Origin: Salinicoccus cyprini
GTDB taxonomy: Bacteria; Bacillota; Bacilli; Staphylococcales; Salinicoccaceae
NCBI RefSeq assembly: GCF_007713705.1
Contig: NZ_VMSJ01000002.1
Coordinates: 62,001 to 126,000 of the forward strand
Direction: 5' to 3'
DNA length: 64,000 bases
The notes under the pieces were generated by a model. The model searched no databases, was not told the origin of the DNA, and saw only the letters and a list, made by a program, of their open reading frames with translations. How positions within the stretch are numbered: the first letter of the stretch is position 1; the number at the start of each line of letters is the position of its first letter. This document shows positions 1 through 9,443 of this stretch, piece by piece. The translations under genes were made by a program, and so were the position numbers.

Positions 1-1
1 A

Positions 2-358
2 GCTAAAGGGGGTAAAATCACTTCCTGGCTGACGGAGAATAAAGAGTTGATAATGCGTTCGAGTAAGCATCCGAATGACGGTAAAAAAGCGATTACCCAT
101 TATAAAGTATTAAAGTTCAGTCACAATCTATCATTACTGGAAGTCAACTTGGAAACGGGGCGTAAAAACCAGATCCGTGTTCATATGCAGGACTTGGGCC
201 ATCCAATTGTCGGCGATAAGAAGTATGGAGCACACGGTAATCCGATTAGAAGAGTGGGCCTACACGCCCACGTCATCGCATTCAAACACCCGAAAACAGG
301 AGAATCCCTGCGATTTGAATCGAAAATTCCAGCGGAGTTTACACGGAGTTTTAAATAA
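2..358 (+). CDS. RluA-family pseudouridine synthase, C-terminal part (cut by window edge)
   Basis: The reading frame is open from the left edge, so only the C-terminal ~118 residues are visible. They contain the RluA-family signature ETGRKNQIRVHM followed by GHPIVGDKKYG, which closes the catalytic domain of synthases that convert uridine to pseudouridine in rRNA or tRNA. The catalytic HRLD motif would lie further left, outside the window. A TTG at 47 could be mistaken for a start, but the frame continues upstream with RluA-like residues. The paralogue (RluB/RluC/RluD/TruC type) cannot be decided from this piece. Confidence 0.85.
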   Translation, partial: AKGGKITSWLTENKELIMRSSKHPNDGKKAITHYKVLKFSHNLSLLEVNLETGRKNQIRVHMQDLGHPIVGDKKYGAHGNPIRRVGLHAHVIAFKHPKTGESLRFESKIPAEFTRSFK

Positions 359-399
359 GCATTATTGATGCTAATTCAAATTTAATATGTAGAAAATAA

Positions 400-436
400 A
401 ACCCGTATGACCTGGATTTTCCAAGTCATACGGGTT
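400..436. terminator. Bidirectional intrinsic terminator
   Basis: A 12-bp perfect stem (AACCCGTATGAC with GTCATACGGGTT) closes a 13-nt loop and has A-rich and T-rich flanks. It lies between the convergent pseudouridine synthase and sceD-like genes and could serve both. Confidence 0.85.
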
Positions 437-453
437 ATTAGTTGGTCTGAATC

Positions 454-1179
454 TTACCACCAGTTGTTTTGTGCACGGAAATCCATAGCAGCTTCAACAG
501 AACCATAACGTTCTTGAGCGTAGTTGATCATGCCTTTAGTCTGTGTTTCAACAGATCCTGTTCCCCATGCTTCTTTTGTTTGTCCAAGGCCTCTGTAGCC
601 GAGTGGATTCACTGCGTTCGGGTTACCACTTGATTCTGGCAGGACAATATTTTGCCACATTGCTTCTGTACCGCCAGCAGCCAGGAATTGTTCTTTAGTT
701 GATCCGCCAGTGGACTGCTGTGGTGCAGCTGCTTGAGTAGTTTCAGTCTGTTGCTGTGTGTTGGATACTTCCTGTACATTGTACTCAGGTTCTGGTTGCT
801 GAACTTCGACTTCCTGTTGTACTGGTTCCTGAACTTGAACTTCCTGCTGTACAGGCTCTTGTACTTGAACTTCTTGTTCTACAGGTTCTTGTACTTGAAC
901 TTCCTGCTGTGGTTGAACATCGCCATAGCTATTGTAAGCCCATGTGAAGCTTGTACCATTTGATTCGAAGCTGTAGTCTACACCATTAAGCGTGAAGTCA
1001 TAGTCATATGCACCTTCGTGGATTGGCGCATTGTTGAGTTCGCTTGAATTTGACAGAGCCATTTCTGCGAGCTCCTGCTTGTTGATTTCGTGAGTGGAAG
1101 CGTCTGCAGTTTGACCTGATGTGATACCAGTGATACCGAGACCGAGTGCCAGAGTTGTAGTCAGAATTGTTTTCTTCAT
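454..1179 (-). CDS. SceD/IsaA-type secreted transglycosylase
   Basis: Predicted secreted peptidoglycan hydrolase. An N-terminal signal peptide (KKTILTTTLALGLGI, with an ADAS-like cleavage region) precedes a SceD-like segment, then Gln/Glu/Val-rich 10-residue repeats, a Gln/Thr linker, and a C-terminal transglycosylase-like domain with LPESSGNPNAVN, GYRGLGQTKEAWG and a terminal QNNWW. In staphylococci such proteins (SceD, IsaA) cleave glycan strands and are under WalKR control; I could not find a convincing WalR box here. ATG at 1179 is preferred over ATG at 1191, because GGAGG directly abuts the upstream codon and lies 12 nt before the downstream one. The gene stands alone between two terminators. 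SceD versus another IsaA-like paralogue is not resolved. Confidence 0.85.
   Translation of the reverse strand: MKKTILTTTLALGLGITGITSGQTADASTHEINKQELAEMALSNSSELNNAPIHEGAYDYDFTLNGVDYSFESNGTSFTWAYNSYGDVQPQQEVQVQEPVEQEVQVQEPVQQEVQVQEPVQQEVEVQQPEPEYNVQEVSNTQQQTETTQAAAPQQSTGGSTKEQFLAAGGTEAMWQNIVLPESSGNPNAVNPLGYRGLGQTKEAWGTGSVETQTKGMINYAQERYGSVEAAMDFRAQNNWW
784..903 (-). repeat. In-frame tandem repeats in the sceD-like gene
   Basis: Four copies of a 30-bp unit encode EVQVQEPVQQ with minor variants (residues 97-136 counted from ATG 1191). They form a low-complexity spacer between the N-terminal segment and the catalytic domain. Copy number may vary between strains. Confidence 0.85.
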
Positions 1180-1408
1180 AAATTTTTTCATCCTCCAGAT
1201 AAATTTTATATGAGTGTTTTATTGAGTTGTTGAGTCATGTCGTTTTCAAGCCTTATTTTTTAAGACAAGACACACTATATCATGAATTTATCTGTCGGGT
1301 GTTACAGCTTAATAATAACAAGGTTACAATTAGTATCGATCATTGTAATATTGATATCTGTTTGTATTCTTTCTGAATAATTGATCAAGGGTCACGATTT
1401 GGACATAA

Positions 1409-1446
1409 AAAATCAGCAGCTTTCCTTGAAAAAGGAAAACTGATTT
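1409..1446 (-). terminator. Intrinsic terminator of the glucosidase gene
   Basis: Imperfect hairpin AAATCAG-CAGC-TTTCC / GGAAA-A-CTGATTT just after the minus-strand glucosidase stop, followed on that strand by a T-rich run. Confidence 0.7.
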
Positions 1447-1458
1447 GAATATCTTTAT

Positions 1459-3135
1459 CTATTTCTTTACAAGGACAACTGCACCATATGGAGACAGACG
1501 CAACTTTCCATCTTCAAGTCCGTTGCCTGCGTTCTGAAGAGCGATCTGCTGTGCATGCCAGCCTTCTTCAATATCGACTGTCTTTGCTGATTCGGAGAAA
1601 TTGCAATAGATCAGTGCTCTTTCGACACCTGATGTACGTTCATAGGCATAGAGTGTCTCTTCTGTCTCTTTCATTTCATAGGCGCCATGTTGGAAGAGTT
1701 CTGTCTTCTTCAGCTCAATCAGCTTTCTATGAAAATTGAGTATGCTGTCTTCATCTTTCTCCTGGTCTTTTACGTTATAAGTCGATTCGCGATTATAGAG
1801 CATCCAGGGGACACCGTCAGTGAATCCGACTTTTTCACTATCCTCCCACTGCATGATGCCTCTGCTGACATCACGAGCAGTCAGATTGATGTGGTGCATG
1901 ATATTCTTATGCTCCCAACCAGCCTGATGAGCTTCCTGGTAGAAGTGCATCACACCTGAATCTGCAATATTGCCTGGATCACCAAAGGCAACATTTTTCA
2001 TGCCGATTTCTTCCCCGTTGTATATTATCGGTATCCCTCTTTGCAAGTAGAGGAGCGTCGCCATCATTTTAGCGCTGTTGTCCCGATGCTCGGTTGCCAT
2101 GTTGCCATATTTATGTGGTGAACGTGGCATATCGTGGTTCGACCAGAAAAGTATGGGGCCGCCGTCCGCCCCACCTTTCTCCTGGAATTCCTTCTGCACT
2201 TTCTTGAACTTCTTGGGATCAAGAGGCAGATGCTGGTTTGATTCGGGAACAGACCGATCCATTCCTTCTTTATTTTCCGGGAAATACTGAAGTGTGATGA
2301 TCTTGTCCACCATATCGTTCTCCTGATCCGTGTACCATTGTGTCAAGTCTGCATCTGCACTGGTTGCTTCGCCGACCAGGAATACTTCCTTTTCATGGTG
2401 GCTGATCGCCTGGTTCATTTCGTTCAGATAGTCTTTGATATTATTTCCGTGCTCATTCATCCCCTGTCCCGGCCCCTTCTCTCCAGGATACTCCGGGAAA
2501 TCCTGATCGATATCCATATAAATGAAAGCATCCAGTCTGAAGCCATCGATGCCCTTTTCAATCCAGTAGTTCAGCACTTCCGCCATTTCTTGTCTGAGCG
2601 GCGCATGCGACCAGTTCAAGTCAGGCATGGAGTGCATGAACAGGTGCAGATAGTACTGGTCTTCGTTCAACACCCTGCTCCAGGCCGAGCCGCCAAATCC
2701 TGCAGTCCAATTGTTCGGGTATGGACGGTCTTCTTCTGACTCTGCCCATACATAATAGTTGCGGTAAGGATTGTCTTTTCCCTTTAATGCTTCCTTGAAC
2801 CAGGGGTGCTGATCTGATGTATGGTTCAATGGAAAGTCGAAGATGATCTTGATTCCCCTGTTCTTTAGTTCTTTGATCAGTCTCTCTCCATCTTCTTCAG
2901 TGCCGAATAATGGGTCCACCTTTGTATAGTTGATGACATCATACCCATTATCCTGCTGATTGGATAGAATCATCGGGTTGATCCATACTGTGTTGACACC
3001 GAGAGACTCGATGTAATCCAGTTTTTCGATTATGCCATTGATGTCTCCTATTCCATCCCCATTGGAATCTTTGAAACTTCTTGGATAGATCTGATAGATG
3101 ATCGCATCTTCCCACCATTTTCTATGTCGCATCAT
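1459..3135 (-). CDS. GH13 alpha-glucosidase (oligo-1,6-glucosidase type)
   Basis: Cytoplasmic glycoside hydrolase of 558 residues, the usual length for the oligo-1,6-glucosidase/alpha-glucosidase group. Domain A starts at once (WWEDAIIYQIYPRSF). The expected catalytic residues are visible: nucleophile Asp202 in GIDGFRLDAF, acid/base Glu256 in VFLVGEA and transition-state Asp335 in WSNHDMPR. Region I is DFPLNHTSD. It probably releases glucose from short alpha-glucosides; exact substrate (isomaltose, sucrose, trehalose-6-P) cannot be read from sequence. No sugar transporter or regulator gene is adjacent. Start ATGATG follows GAAGGTG. Confidence 0.9.
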   Translation of the reverse strand: MMRHRKWWEDAIIYQIYPRSFKDSNGDGIGDINGIIEKLDYIESLGVNTVWINPMILSNQQDNGYDVINYTKVDPLFGTEEDGERLIKELKNRGIKIIFDFPLNHTSDQHPWFKEALKGKDNPYRNYYVWAESEEDRPYPNNWTAGFGGSAWSRVLNEDQYYLHLFMHSMPDLNWSHAPLRQEMAEVLNYWIEKGIDGFRLDAFIYMDIDQDFPEYPGEKGPGQGMNEHGNNIKDYLNEMNQAISHHEKEVFLVGEATSADADLTQWYTDQENDMVDKIITLQYFPENKEGMDRSVPESNQHLPLDPKKFKKVQKEFQEKGGADGGPILFWSNHDMPRSPHKYGNMATEHRDNSAKMMATLLYLQRGIPIIYNGEEIGMKNVAFGDPGNIADSGVMHFYQEAHQAGWEHKNIMHHINLTARDVSRGIMQWEDSEKVGFTDGVPWMLYNRESTYNVKDQEKDEDSILNFHRKLIELKKTELFQHGAYEMKETEETLYAYERTSGVERALIYCNFSESAKTVDIEEGWHAQQIALQNAGNGLEDGKLRLSPYGAVVLVKK

Positions 3136-3214
3136 TACACCTTCTATATATTAATTTACCTCATACTTTCCCTAAAACGGACGAAATAATCGACATGAGG
3201 ACAGGTGATGAACA

Positions 3215-3628
3215 TTAATCATCCATTACGTCTTTTCCCTCTCTACGGAGTTTTTCGAGAGAAGCTTTCATATGCTCTATTTCTTCATCGGTATGCCCTT
3301 CCCACGAACCGAGCTCAGCAATTATTTTCAGAGGAGATCTGGATCTATAGGAGCGTGTCGGATTTCCGGGAAATCTCTTATCGGTCAAGTTGGGATCATT
3401 TTCGAAAACACCCAGTGGTTCTACAATATAGATTCTCTCTTTTAAATCGGACTTTGCCAGTTCAGCCCCCCACTTGGCCGCATCCAGTGATGCAGTAAAG
3501 TAGATGAAATTGGATTTTCTATCCTGATAGTTTGAAAAGTGCTTTGGCTCGAGATATTTTCCAATCTTGAGCTCTGCTTTCGTACCGTGGAAAAAAGGGC
3601 CAGCGTCTGTAACGGCGTTATTATTCAT
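3215..3628 (-). CDS. arr: Rifampin ADP-ribosyltransferase (Arr family)
   Basis: Arr enzymes transfer ADP-ribose from NAD+ to rifamycins and inactivate them. The 137-residue length fits the family. Characteristic stretches are FFHGTKAELKIG near the N-terminus, the SNYQDRKSNFIYFTASLDAA region, WGAELA, RIYIVEPLG, and DPNLTDKRFPGNPTRSYRS, followed by WEGH. These match Arr motifs I know from mycobacterial and Firmicute proteins. No transposon, integron or other resistance gene lies nearby, so it looks like a resident chromosomal gene. Whether it confers resistance depends on expression, which the sequence does not show. Confidence 0.9.
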   Translation of the reverse strand: MNNNAVTDAGPFFHGTKAELKIGKYLEPKHFSNYQDRKSNFIYFTASLDAAKWGAELAKSDLKERIYIVEPLGVFENDPNLTDKRFPGNPTRSYRSRSPLKIIAELGSWEGHTDEEIEHMKASLEKLRREGKDVMDD

Positions 3629-3783
3629 CTTTTCCCCTCCATACTCTCGTTTTGTAATGCAACTATAATACGGATACTTCAGTATGAACAGTCTATAAAT
3701 GATTCACAGATGAGTGTATACTGTAAGTAGAAGGAATGATCGACTCCCATATAGTATTCATATGAATAAGTGCATATAAAGAA

Positions 3784-3808
3784 AAACCCGAAGCGACGCT
3801 TCGGGTTT
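3784..3808 (-). terminator. Intrinsic terminator
   Basis: Perfect 11-bp stem AAACCCGAAGC / GCTTCGGGTTT with a 3-nt loop, downstream of the minus-strand LURP-one-like gene and followed by T-rich sequence on that strand. Confidence 0.85.
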
Positions 3809-3837
3809 TATGATTCAAGTAGAATGTCGCCTATCAT

Positions 3838-4308
3838 CTAGTTGTTTTTCTGGTTGACGCAGTCGATAACGATTACGATGCCAAGAAGGATATCCAGATG
3901 TGCCTCATCGTAGATATCAATCGAATAGGAATCCCCCCATGAAATCAGCTTTTTACTGACTTCGGCAACAATATTGTCATTCTCTTTGATGACATAGTTA
4001 TGCTCCATGATGGAGCCTTCTATGTGCCAGTCCGGCCCCAGAATCGTATAGTTGTTCGCCAGCAGATTGAAGTCTTTTTTGACTGTCGCTACCTTTTGGT
4101 CATTTCTATACAATTCAAACTCCGGGGAGAAGCGAAGGACCTTCTGTTCAATATATAAAACCTCTTCACCGCTTGTGTCGGTTACACGCAGCTTGTTCCT
4201 GAGCGAAATCGCTTTGCCTTCTACGTAGAAAGCATCATTTTCTTCTGCATCTTTTACTGTAAACTGATTTTTGAAGGAGAAAATTTTCTGCTTGATATAG
4301 AATCTCAT
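3838..4308 (-). CDS. LURP-one-related (YxjI-like) protein
   Basis: Soluble protein of 156 residues. The repeated beta-strand pattern (MRFYIKQKIFSFKNQF, FYVEGKAISLRNKLRV, EVLYIEQKVLRF) is typical of the LURP-one-related/Tubby-like barrel family that includes Bacillus YxjI. Biochemical function is unknown. It is a single-gene unit with its own terminator and a 5' region reading on the minus strand. Confidence 0.75.
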   Translation of the reverse strand: MRFYIKQKIFSFKNQFTVKDAEENDAFYVEGKAISLRNKLRVTDTSGEEVLYIEQKVLRFSPEFELYRNDQKVATVKKDFNLLANNYTILGPDWHIEGSIMEHNYVIKENDNIVAEVSKKLISWGDSYSIDIYDEAHLDILLGIVIVIDCVNQKNN

Positions 4309-4413
4309 GTAAACGCCCCTTGCATAATTTAGGTATAAGACGAGTGTAGAACATTGCCCACATAACTACAAATACTTCAATACATGGATGAATAACGCAT
4401 GCAATACATAAAA

Positions 4414-4441
4414 AGCACCAGACTTTTGAAGGTCTGGTGCT
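4414..4441 (-). terminator. Intrinsic terminator of BCCT gene 1
   Basis: Perfect 10-bp stem AGCACCAGAC / GTCTGGTGCT with an 8-nt loop directly after the BCCT stop, followed by a T-run on the minus strand. Confidence 0.85.
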
Positions 4442-4452
4442 GCTTGTGACTG

Positions 4453-6066
4453 CTATAGATCTCTTTCGTCTACCCCTGCCTCTTTCTGTTCCTGATATTC
4501 TTTTTCTTCACGGTTGAGGTATTCCTTCATGCGATGCTTGTTTGGAGTAATTGTCAGCCCGAGATACTTTCTCTCTCTATTGGCATCCTTATAGAATGAA
4601 TACATCATCATGAGAATGACGAAACTGAACGGTAACGCTGCTATAATGGCTGCCGACTGAAGCGCCTCGAGCCCTGTTTCTCCCCCTGAGAGTAGCAGTA
4701 CGTAGGCGATGGACGACAGGCTGATGCCCCATATCACCTTGATTTTTGCAGAAGGGCGCAACGAGCCATGGGATGTCTGCATGCCCAATACGAAAGTCGC
4801 TGAATCCGCTGATGTAATGAAGAATGACGATATGAGTATGATTGCGAGAATTGATAATGGTACGCTGAGCGGCATCTCATTGAATATGGCAAACAGCTGT
4901 GTTTCCGGTCCGAGATTGATGATGTCCGGCGTTCGATCAGCCATATCGATACCCGTTACACCGAATACTGTAAACCAGATGATTCCGATTGTTGTCGGTA
5001 CGATAAGCAGGGCCAGGACGAATTCACGAACGGTACGTCCTTTTGATACGCGGGCAATGAAAATGCCGACAAATGGACTCCAGCTTAGCCACCATGCCCA
5101 GTAGTAGATGGTCCAAGACTGCAGCCATTCATTCTTCTGGCTGTTCAAAGGTGCTGCATCAAGCGTACGTGCGATGAATGTATTGATGTATTCCCCGGCT
5201 GCTGTCGGCAGCATGTTCAGGATCAACAGCGTTGGACCCATTATCAGGACGGACAGTAGAAGTATGGTTGCCAGTACCATATTCATATTACTCAAGTATT
5301 TGATTCCTTTACTGAGACCGCTCCATGCGCTGGCCAGGAAGAGCAGAGTGACTACGGCAATGATGATACCTTGCATGGTCAGGTTGATCGGCATATCGAA
5401 GAGGTAGTTCAGACCGCCATTGATCTGTGTAGTACCGACACCAAGTGTTACCGCAACACCGATTACTGTGGCGAACACAGTCAGAACATCGATGATGACG
5501 CCCACAGTGCCATCGACTTTATCTCCGAGTATTGGACGCAGGGTTTTCGAAAGCAGTCCGGTCTCCCCTTTTCTGAACTGGAAATAGGCAAGCGCCAATG
5601 CCACTGCACCGTACATTCCCCAGGCATGGGCACCCCAGTGGAAGATGGTCGCACGGATGGCTTCAAGTACTGCTTCCTCTGATTCCGGATCCGCAGTGGC
5701 GGGTGTGACAAAATGGGAGATCGGTTCCGAAGTACTGTAGAATACGACACCGATTCCCATTCCTGCACTAAAAAGCATGGTCAGCCACGAACGGGTACTG
5801 AATTCCGGCTTGTGGTGTGGTTTTCCGAGCTTCAATTTGCCGATCGGGCTGAAGATAAGAAAAATACAGAAGAACAGCATGCCGGATGTGATGATCATGT
5901 AGTACCATCCAAAATATTTGCTTACCCACCCTGCAATAGCACCAGAAACTGCTCCGAACTGGTCTGGATTGATGATGCCGGCAACTACGAGCAGGGCAAC
6001 AATCATTACTGAATAGATGAAAACCTTCGATAACTTCCTACTACTGGGACCTGAAGAATCCTTCAT
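4453..6066 (-). CDS. BCCT-family compatible-solute transporter, copy 1
   Basis: Sodium- or proton-coupled uptake carrier for betaine, choline, carnitine or similar solutes, in the membrane. It has 537 residues, about 12 hydrophobic segments, the family hallmark segment WTIYYWAWWLSWSPFVGIFIAR split around position 310-330, and GMGIGVVFYSTSEP in the substrate region. A charged C-terminal tail (NREEKEYQEQKEAG) may act as the osmosensing extension known from BetP/OpuD. A close paralogue lies at 56992-58620. Substrate cannot be assigned by eye. Confidence 0.92.
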   Translation of the reverse strand: MKDSSGPSSRKLSKVFIYSVMIVALLVVAGIINPDQFGAVSGAIAGWVSKYFGWYYMIITSGMLFFCIFLIFSPIGKLKLGKPHHKPEFSTRSWLTMLFSAGMGIGVVFYSTSEPISHFVTPATADPESEEAVLEAIRATIFHWGAHAWGMYGAVALALAYFQFRKGETGLLSKTLRPILGDKVDGTVGVIIDVLTVFATVIGVAVTLGVGTTQINGGLNYLFDMPINLTMQGIIIAVVTLLFLASAWSGLSKGIKYLSNMNMVLATILLLSVLIMGPTLLILNMLPTAAGEYINTFIARTLDAAPLNSQKNEWLQSWTIYYWAWWLSWSPFVGIFIARVSKGRTVREFVLALLIVPTTIGIIWFTVFGVTGIDMADRTPDIINLGPETQLFAIFNEMPLSVPLSILAIILISSFFITSADSATFVLGMQTSHGSLRPSAKIKVIWGISLSSIAYVLLLSGGETGLEALQSAAIIAALPFSFVILMMMYSFYKDANRERKYLGLTITPNKHRMKEYLNREEKEYQEQKEAGVDERDL

Positions 6067-6402
6067 TGATTCGCTCCTTAATATTTATGGAATACCGTTC
6101 GGCATCCCGTTACTTTTACTAGTATGTAAATGAACAGGCTACTTATAATACTAGGTTTACACATCAAAAGCAATTTTTAAACCGGTTAATGTATGTCAGC
6201 GAGTGCTATAAAGCGATACATAAGCGTTATACCAGGTGTATAAATACTGATTTATAAGGATTTTTTACGTAATGCATAACGTTATAAATAAAATGGTGTA
6301 TATATACTATATGAATTAAAGGAATACTGAATTATTAAGGAGTTGGTTGAACATAAAAAATCCCCCATTCCTTTTAATGGGGGAAATAAAGCATATCTTC
6401 AC
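6067..6402. promoter_or_regulatory. Intergenic region: BCCT1 5' region and copZ 3' region
   Basis: This 336-bp stretch holds the RBS (AGGAG) of BCCT gene 1 at its left end and the copZ terminator at its right end. Between them is A/T-rich DNA with the perfect palindrome ATAACGTTAT at 6276-6285 and another CGTTAT at 6225-6230. The motif recurs upstream of other genes in the window. No gene is apparent. Confidence 0.5.
6361..6384 (-). terminator. Intrinsic terminator of csoR-copA-copZ
   Basis: Perfect 9-bp stem TCCCCCATT / AATGGGGGA with a 6-nt loop, followed on the minus strand by six T residues. It closes the copper operon after copZ. Confidence 0.9.
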
Positions 6403-6612
6403 TTATTTTACGACATCGTAGCCCTGGTCTTCGATTGCTTCGTTCAGTTCACTGCTGCTCACTTTGCTTTCGTCATACTGGACAGCGACCTGGTTGTCTT
6501 CGAGGCTGACGACTGCACTGTCGACACCGTCGAGTTTATTAAGCGCACCTTCTACCGAGCTTTTGCAATGACCGCATGTCATACCTTCTACTTTGATTGT
6601 CTGGTTTTCCAT
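6403..6612 (-). CDS. copZ: Copper chaperone CopZ
   Basis: A 69-residue heavy-metal-associated domain with the Cu(I) site GMTCGHC near residue 10 and a C-terminal DQGYDV, as in Bacillus and Staphylococcus CopZ. It hands cytosolic Cu(I) to CopA and to the repressor. It is last in csoR-copA-copZ, 25 bp after copA, and is followed by a terminator. Confidence 0.95.
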   Translation of the reverse strand: MENQTIKVEGMTCGHCKSSVEGALNKLDGVDSAVVSLEDNQVAVQYDESKVSSSELNEAIEDQGYDVVK

Positions 6613-6637
6613 AATGAAATTCCTCCTATGATTTGAA

Positions 6638-9022
6638 TTAAATTTTTGCGCGTTTCAGGCGAAGCGAGTTTGATACAACGCTGACTGAGCTGAATGCCAT
6701 GGCAGCGCCTGCCACCCAAGGGGCAAGGAACCCGAGTGCTGCGATTGGAATGCCTGCTGTATTATAGGCGAATGCCCAGAACAGGTTCTGCTTGATGTTG
6801 CGTATTGTTTTATGGCTCAGGTTGATTGCCCTTGGGATCAGTGTCAGTTCGCCACCGAGAATGGTGATGTCGGCGGCTTCGATTGCAACTTCTGTACCGG
6901 TACCGATGGCGATACCGATGTCGGCAGTTGCAAGTGCAGGGGCATCATTGACGCCGTCTCCAACCATGGCGACGATTTTGCCTTCGTCCTGCATTTGTTT
7001 AACATGAGACGCTTTTTCCTCAGGAAGTACTTCAGCGATGACCGTATCGATGTTGACCTGTCTGGCGATGGCTGCTGCTGTCCGGGTATTGTCCCCGGTC
7101 AGCATGACCACTTCAAGACCTTGGTCATGCAATGCTTTGATTGCTTCTTTGGCACTGTCCTTTACCGTATCCTGCACGGCAACGACACCTTTGATCTGAT
7201 TATCTGTTGCAATGATCATGGCTGTTTTGCCTTCGTGTTCGAACTGGGTCATGCTGTCTTCAAGGTGATCCGTGTTCATATTATTTTCAGCCATCAGCTT
7301 GCGCGTACCGACAAGAACTTTGCGGCCTTCGATGACTGCTTCGATACCGTGTCCTGGTATCGCACTGAAGTCTTCCACATCTACCATTGAAATATCATTT
7401 TCAGTTGCATAGCCGACGATGGCTTGTGCCAGTGGGTGCTCAGAACCTTTCTCAGCTGAAGCAAGCAGCCTGAGTGTATCCTGGTCGCCTGTGAAATCGG
7501 TCACTTCAGGTTTACCTTTAGTGATTGTACCTGTCTTATCCATGATGATTGTATTCAGAGAATGCGTCTTTTCAAGGTGCTCCCCACCTTTGAATAGAAT
7601 CCCATTTTCCGCGCCTTTGCCTGTGCCGACCATGATTGATGTCGGTGTAGCAAGACCAAGCGCACAAGGACATGCGATAACGAGTACCGAAATCGCAGCG
7701 ACGAGTGCAGGTTCAAAATTGCCTGGGCTTGCCAGGAAGTACCATACGAGGAACGTGACAAATGCAATTCCGATGACGATAGGAACGAAATAGCCCGAAA
7801 TGATGTCAGCCATCCTCTGTATCGGTGCTTTTTTGCCTTGTGCTTCTTCAACCACTTTGATGATGGACTGGAGGGCTGTTTCCTTGCCGACCTTGGTTGC
7901 TTCAATTTCAACTGTACCGTTCTGGTTCACGGTCGATCCGATGACACTGGTGCCGATTTCTTTTTCAATTGGAATCGACTCGCCGGTGATCATCGATTCG
8001 TCAACAGACGTCCGTCCTTTGACGACGACCGCATCCACCGGGAATTTCTCACCCGGCTTGACGATGAGGTGGTCGCCCTTCATAACTTCTTCGGCCGGTA
8101 CCATCTGCTCTACACCATCTTTGATGACGCGCGCTTCTTTCGCCTGGAGATTCAGAAGCTCCTTGATGGCGCCTGTCGTATTTGATTTTGCACGTGTTTC
8201 CAGATATTTTCCGAATAGGATCAGTGTAATGATGATGGCACTCGTTTCAAAATAAAGATGCGGGTGCATTGTGGCACCGGTCATCCATGAATAGGTTTCA
8301 TATAGACTATATATGAATGCAGCGCTTGTACCCATGACAACAAGTACATCCATATTGGCGTTGAAGTTCTTCAGGTTCTTATAGGCACCGACATAGAACT
8401 GCCAGCCGAGAATGAACTGCACAGGAGTGGCAAACGCCAGCTGGAACCATGGATTCATGAATATGGCCGGAAGGCTTACTCCGAACAGGTGATCAAGCAT
8501 GGTCACAAGCAGCGGTAAGGATAAAAGTGCTGCAATGATGACTTTCCACTTCATCCGTGTCAGTTCCTGTTCCTTCTTGGTGCCTTTTTCTTCACTGCTC
8601 TGTTTCGGTTTTGCTTCATACCCCAGATTGCCGACTTTACTGATAAGATCCTTCTCGGTGACGATACTGGAATTATATTCGATGACGGCACTTTCTGTAG
8701 TCAGGTTGACTGTTGCATTACTAACGCCGTCGGTCTTATTCAATACTTTCTCGATGCGGCTTGAACATGCGGCACATGTCATGCCGGTAATATCGAATTC
8801 GACTTCATCATATTCGACACCATATCCAAGGTTTGCGATTTTATCTGTAATGGTATCGAGTTTTATACTATCTGAATCATAGTCGATGGACGCCTTCTCA
8901 GTTGCCAGATTGACTTTGGCATCGACATCGTCCATCTTATTCAGTACTTTTTCAATACGGCTTGAACATGCGGCGCATGTCATGCCTGTAACGTTTAATG
9001 TGACGTGTTTGCTGTTGGACAA
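6638..9022 (-). CDS. copA: Copper-exporting P1B-type ATPase CopA
   Basis: 794-residue Cu(I) efflux pump. Two N-terminal metal-binding domains each carry [13 protein letters not shown] (near residues 13-25 and 80-92). The membrane core has the CPC copper site at 451-453. The cytoplasmic machinery shows TGE (347-349), the phosphorylation motif DKTGT at Asp495, HP in SEHPLAQAI, and [12 protein letters not shown]. All catalytic motifs look intact. It lies between csoR (32 bp upstream) and copZ, and is expected to be derepressed by copper via the operator in front of csoR. Confidence 0.97.
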   Translation of the reverse strand: MSNSKHVTLNVTGMTCAACSSRIEKVLNKMDDVDAKVNLATEKASIDYDSDSIKLDTITDKIANLGYGVEYDEVEFDITGMTCAACSSRIEKVLNKTDGVSNATVNLTTESAVIEYNSSIVTEKDLISKVGNLGYEAKPKQSSEEKGTKKEQELTRMKWKVIIAALLSLPLLVTMLDHLFGVSLPAIFMNPWFQLAFATPVQFILGWQFYVGAYKNLKNFNANMDVLVVMGTSAAFIYSLYETYSWMTGATMHPHLYFETSAIIITLILFGKYLETRAKSNTTGAIKELLNLQAKEARVIKDGVEQMVPAEEVMKGDHLIVKPGEKFPVDAVVVKGRTSVDESMITGESIPIEKEIGTSVIGSTVNQNGTVEIEATKVGKETALQSIIKVVEEAQGKKAPIQRMADIISGYFVPIVIGIAFVTFLVWYFLASPGNFEPALVAAISVLVIACPCALGLATPTSIMVGTGKGAENGILFKGGEHLEKTHSLNTIIMDKTGTITKGKPEVTDFTGDQDTLRLLASAEKGSEHPLAQAIVGYATENDISMVDVEDFSAIPGHGIEAVIEGRKVLVGTRKLMAENNMNTDHLEDSMTQFEHEGKTAMIIATDNQIKGVVAVQDTVKDSAKEAIKALHDQGLEVVMLTGDNTRTAAAIARQVNIDTVIAEVLPEEKASHVKQMQDEGKIVAMVGDGVNDAPALATADIGIAIGTGTEVAIEAADITILGGELTLIPRAINLSHKTIRNIKQNLFWAFAYNTAGIPIAALGFLAPWVAGAAMAFSSVSVVSNSLRLKRAKI

Positions 9023-9054
9023 TATATTTCCCTCCTTATTCGATTTTGCTTTTT

Positions 9055-9357
9055 CTACTTGGAGAATTGCTTCAGGACCGCCATCAGTTCTTCGATGGAA
9101 TCAGCACCTTCCCCTTTTTCAATGGCGTCTGTCACACAGTGCTTCATATGTCTTTCGGTTACACTGTATCCGACGTTCTTCAGTGCCGATTCGATGGCAC
9201 TGATCTGTACCAGAATATCGATACAGTAGCGGTCTTCATCAATCATTTTCTGTATGCCGCGAACTTGCCCTTCGACACGCTTCAGACGATTCAGCATCTT
9301 TGTCTTCTCATCCGAAGTTCTTGGTTCGATCGCAAGTGCCTGTAAATGATCCGCCAT
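9055..9357 (-). CDS. csoR: Copper-sensing repressor CsoR
   Basis: 100-residue DUF156 repressor. The Cu(I) ligands fall at Cys45 (RYCIDIL), His70 and Cys74 (RHMKHC), the same arrangement as Bacillus CsoR. The retained His70 argues against the persulfide sensor CstR, which lacks it. Apo-CsoR binds DNA and releases it on binding Cu(I). A matching palindrome sits in its own promoter, and two more lie upstream of neighbouring operons, so it may control at least three units. First gene of csoR-copA-copZ. Confidence 0.95.
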   Translation of the reverse strand: MADHLQALAIEPRTSDEKTKMLNRLKRVEGQVRGIQKMIDEDRYCIDILVQISAIESALKNVGYSVTERHMKHCVTDAIEKGEGADSIEELMAVLKQFSK

Positions 9358-9395
9358 ATATATTCACCACTTTTCATGTGTTATTAATTCATTTC

Positions 9396-9424
9396 ATTAT
9401 ACCCCCTAAGGGTATTAATGTCAA
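9396..9424 (-). promoter_or_regulatory. Sigma-A promoter of csoR-copA-copZ with CsoR-type operator (site A)
   Basis: On the minus strand a consensus promoter, TTGACA (9424-9419) and TATAAT (9401-9396), is separated by exactly 17 bp. The spacer holds the pseudo-palindrome TACCCTTAGGGGGTA, overlapping the -10 box. Known CsoR operators have this G/C-tract form flanked by A/T. Repressor bound here would block RNA polymerase. Confidence 0.88.
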
Positions 9425-9443
9425 GACAGCGGATTTTGAAAAG

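Noticed and set aside
784-903. Regular 30-bp repeats as a CRISPR array
   Set aside because: Repeats are contiguous, in frame and encode EVQVQEPVQQ; there are no spacers or cas genes.
1192-1400. WalR box upstream of the sceD-like gene
   Set aside because: Only single TGTAA-type half-sites appear, without a second half at the right spacing.
9055-9357. DUF156 repressor as persulfide sensor CstR
   Set aside because: The copper ligand His70 is present with Cys45 and Cys74, and copA-copZ follow directly.
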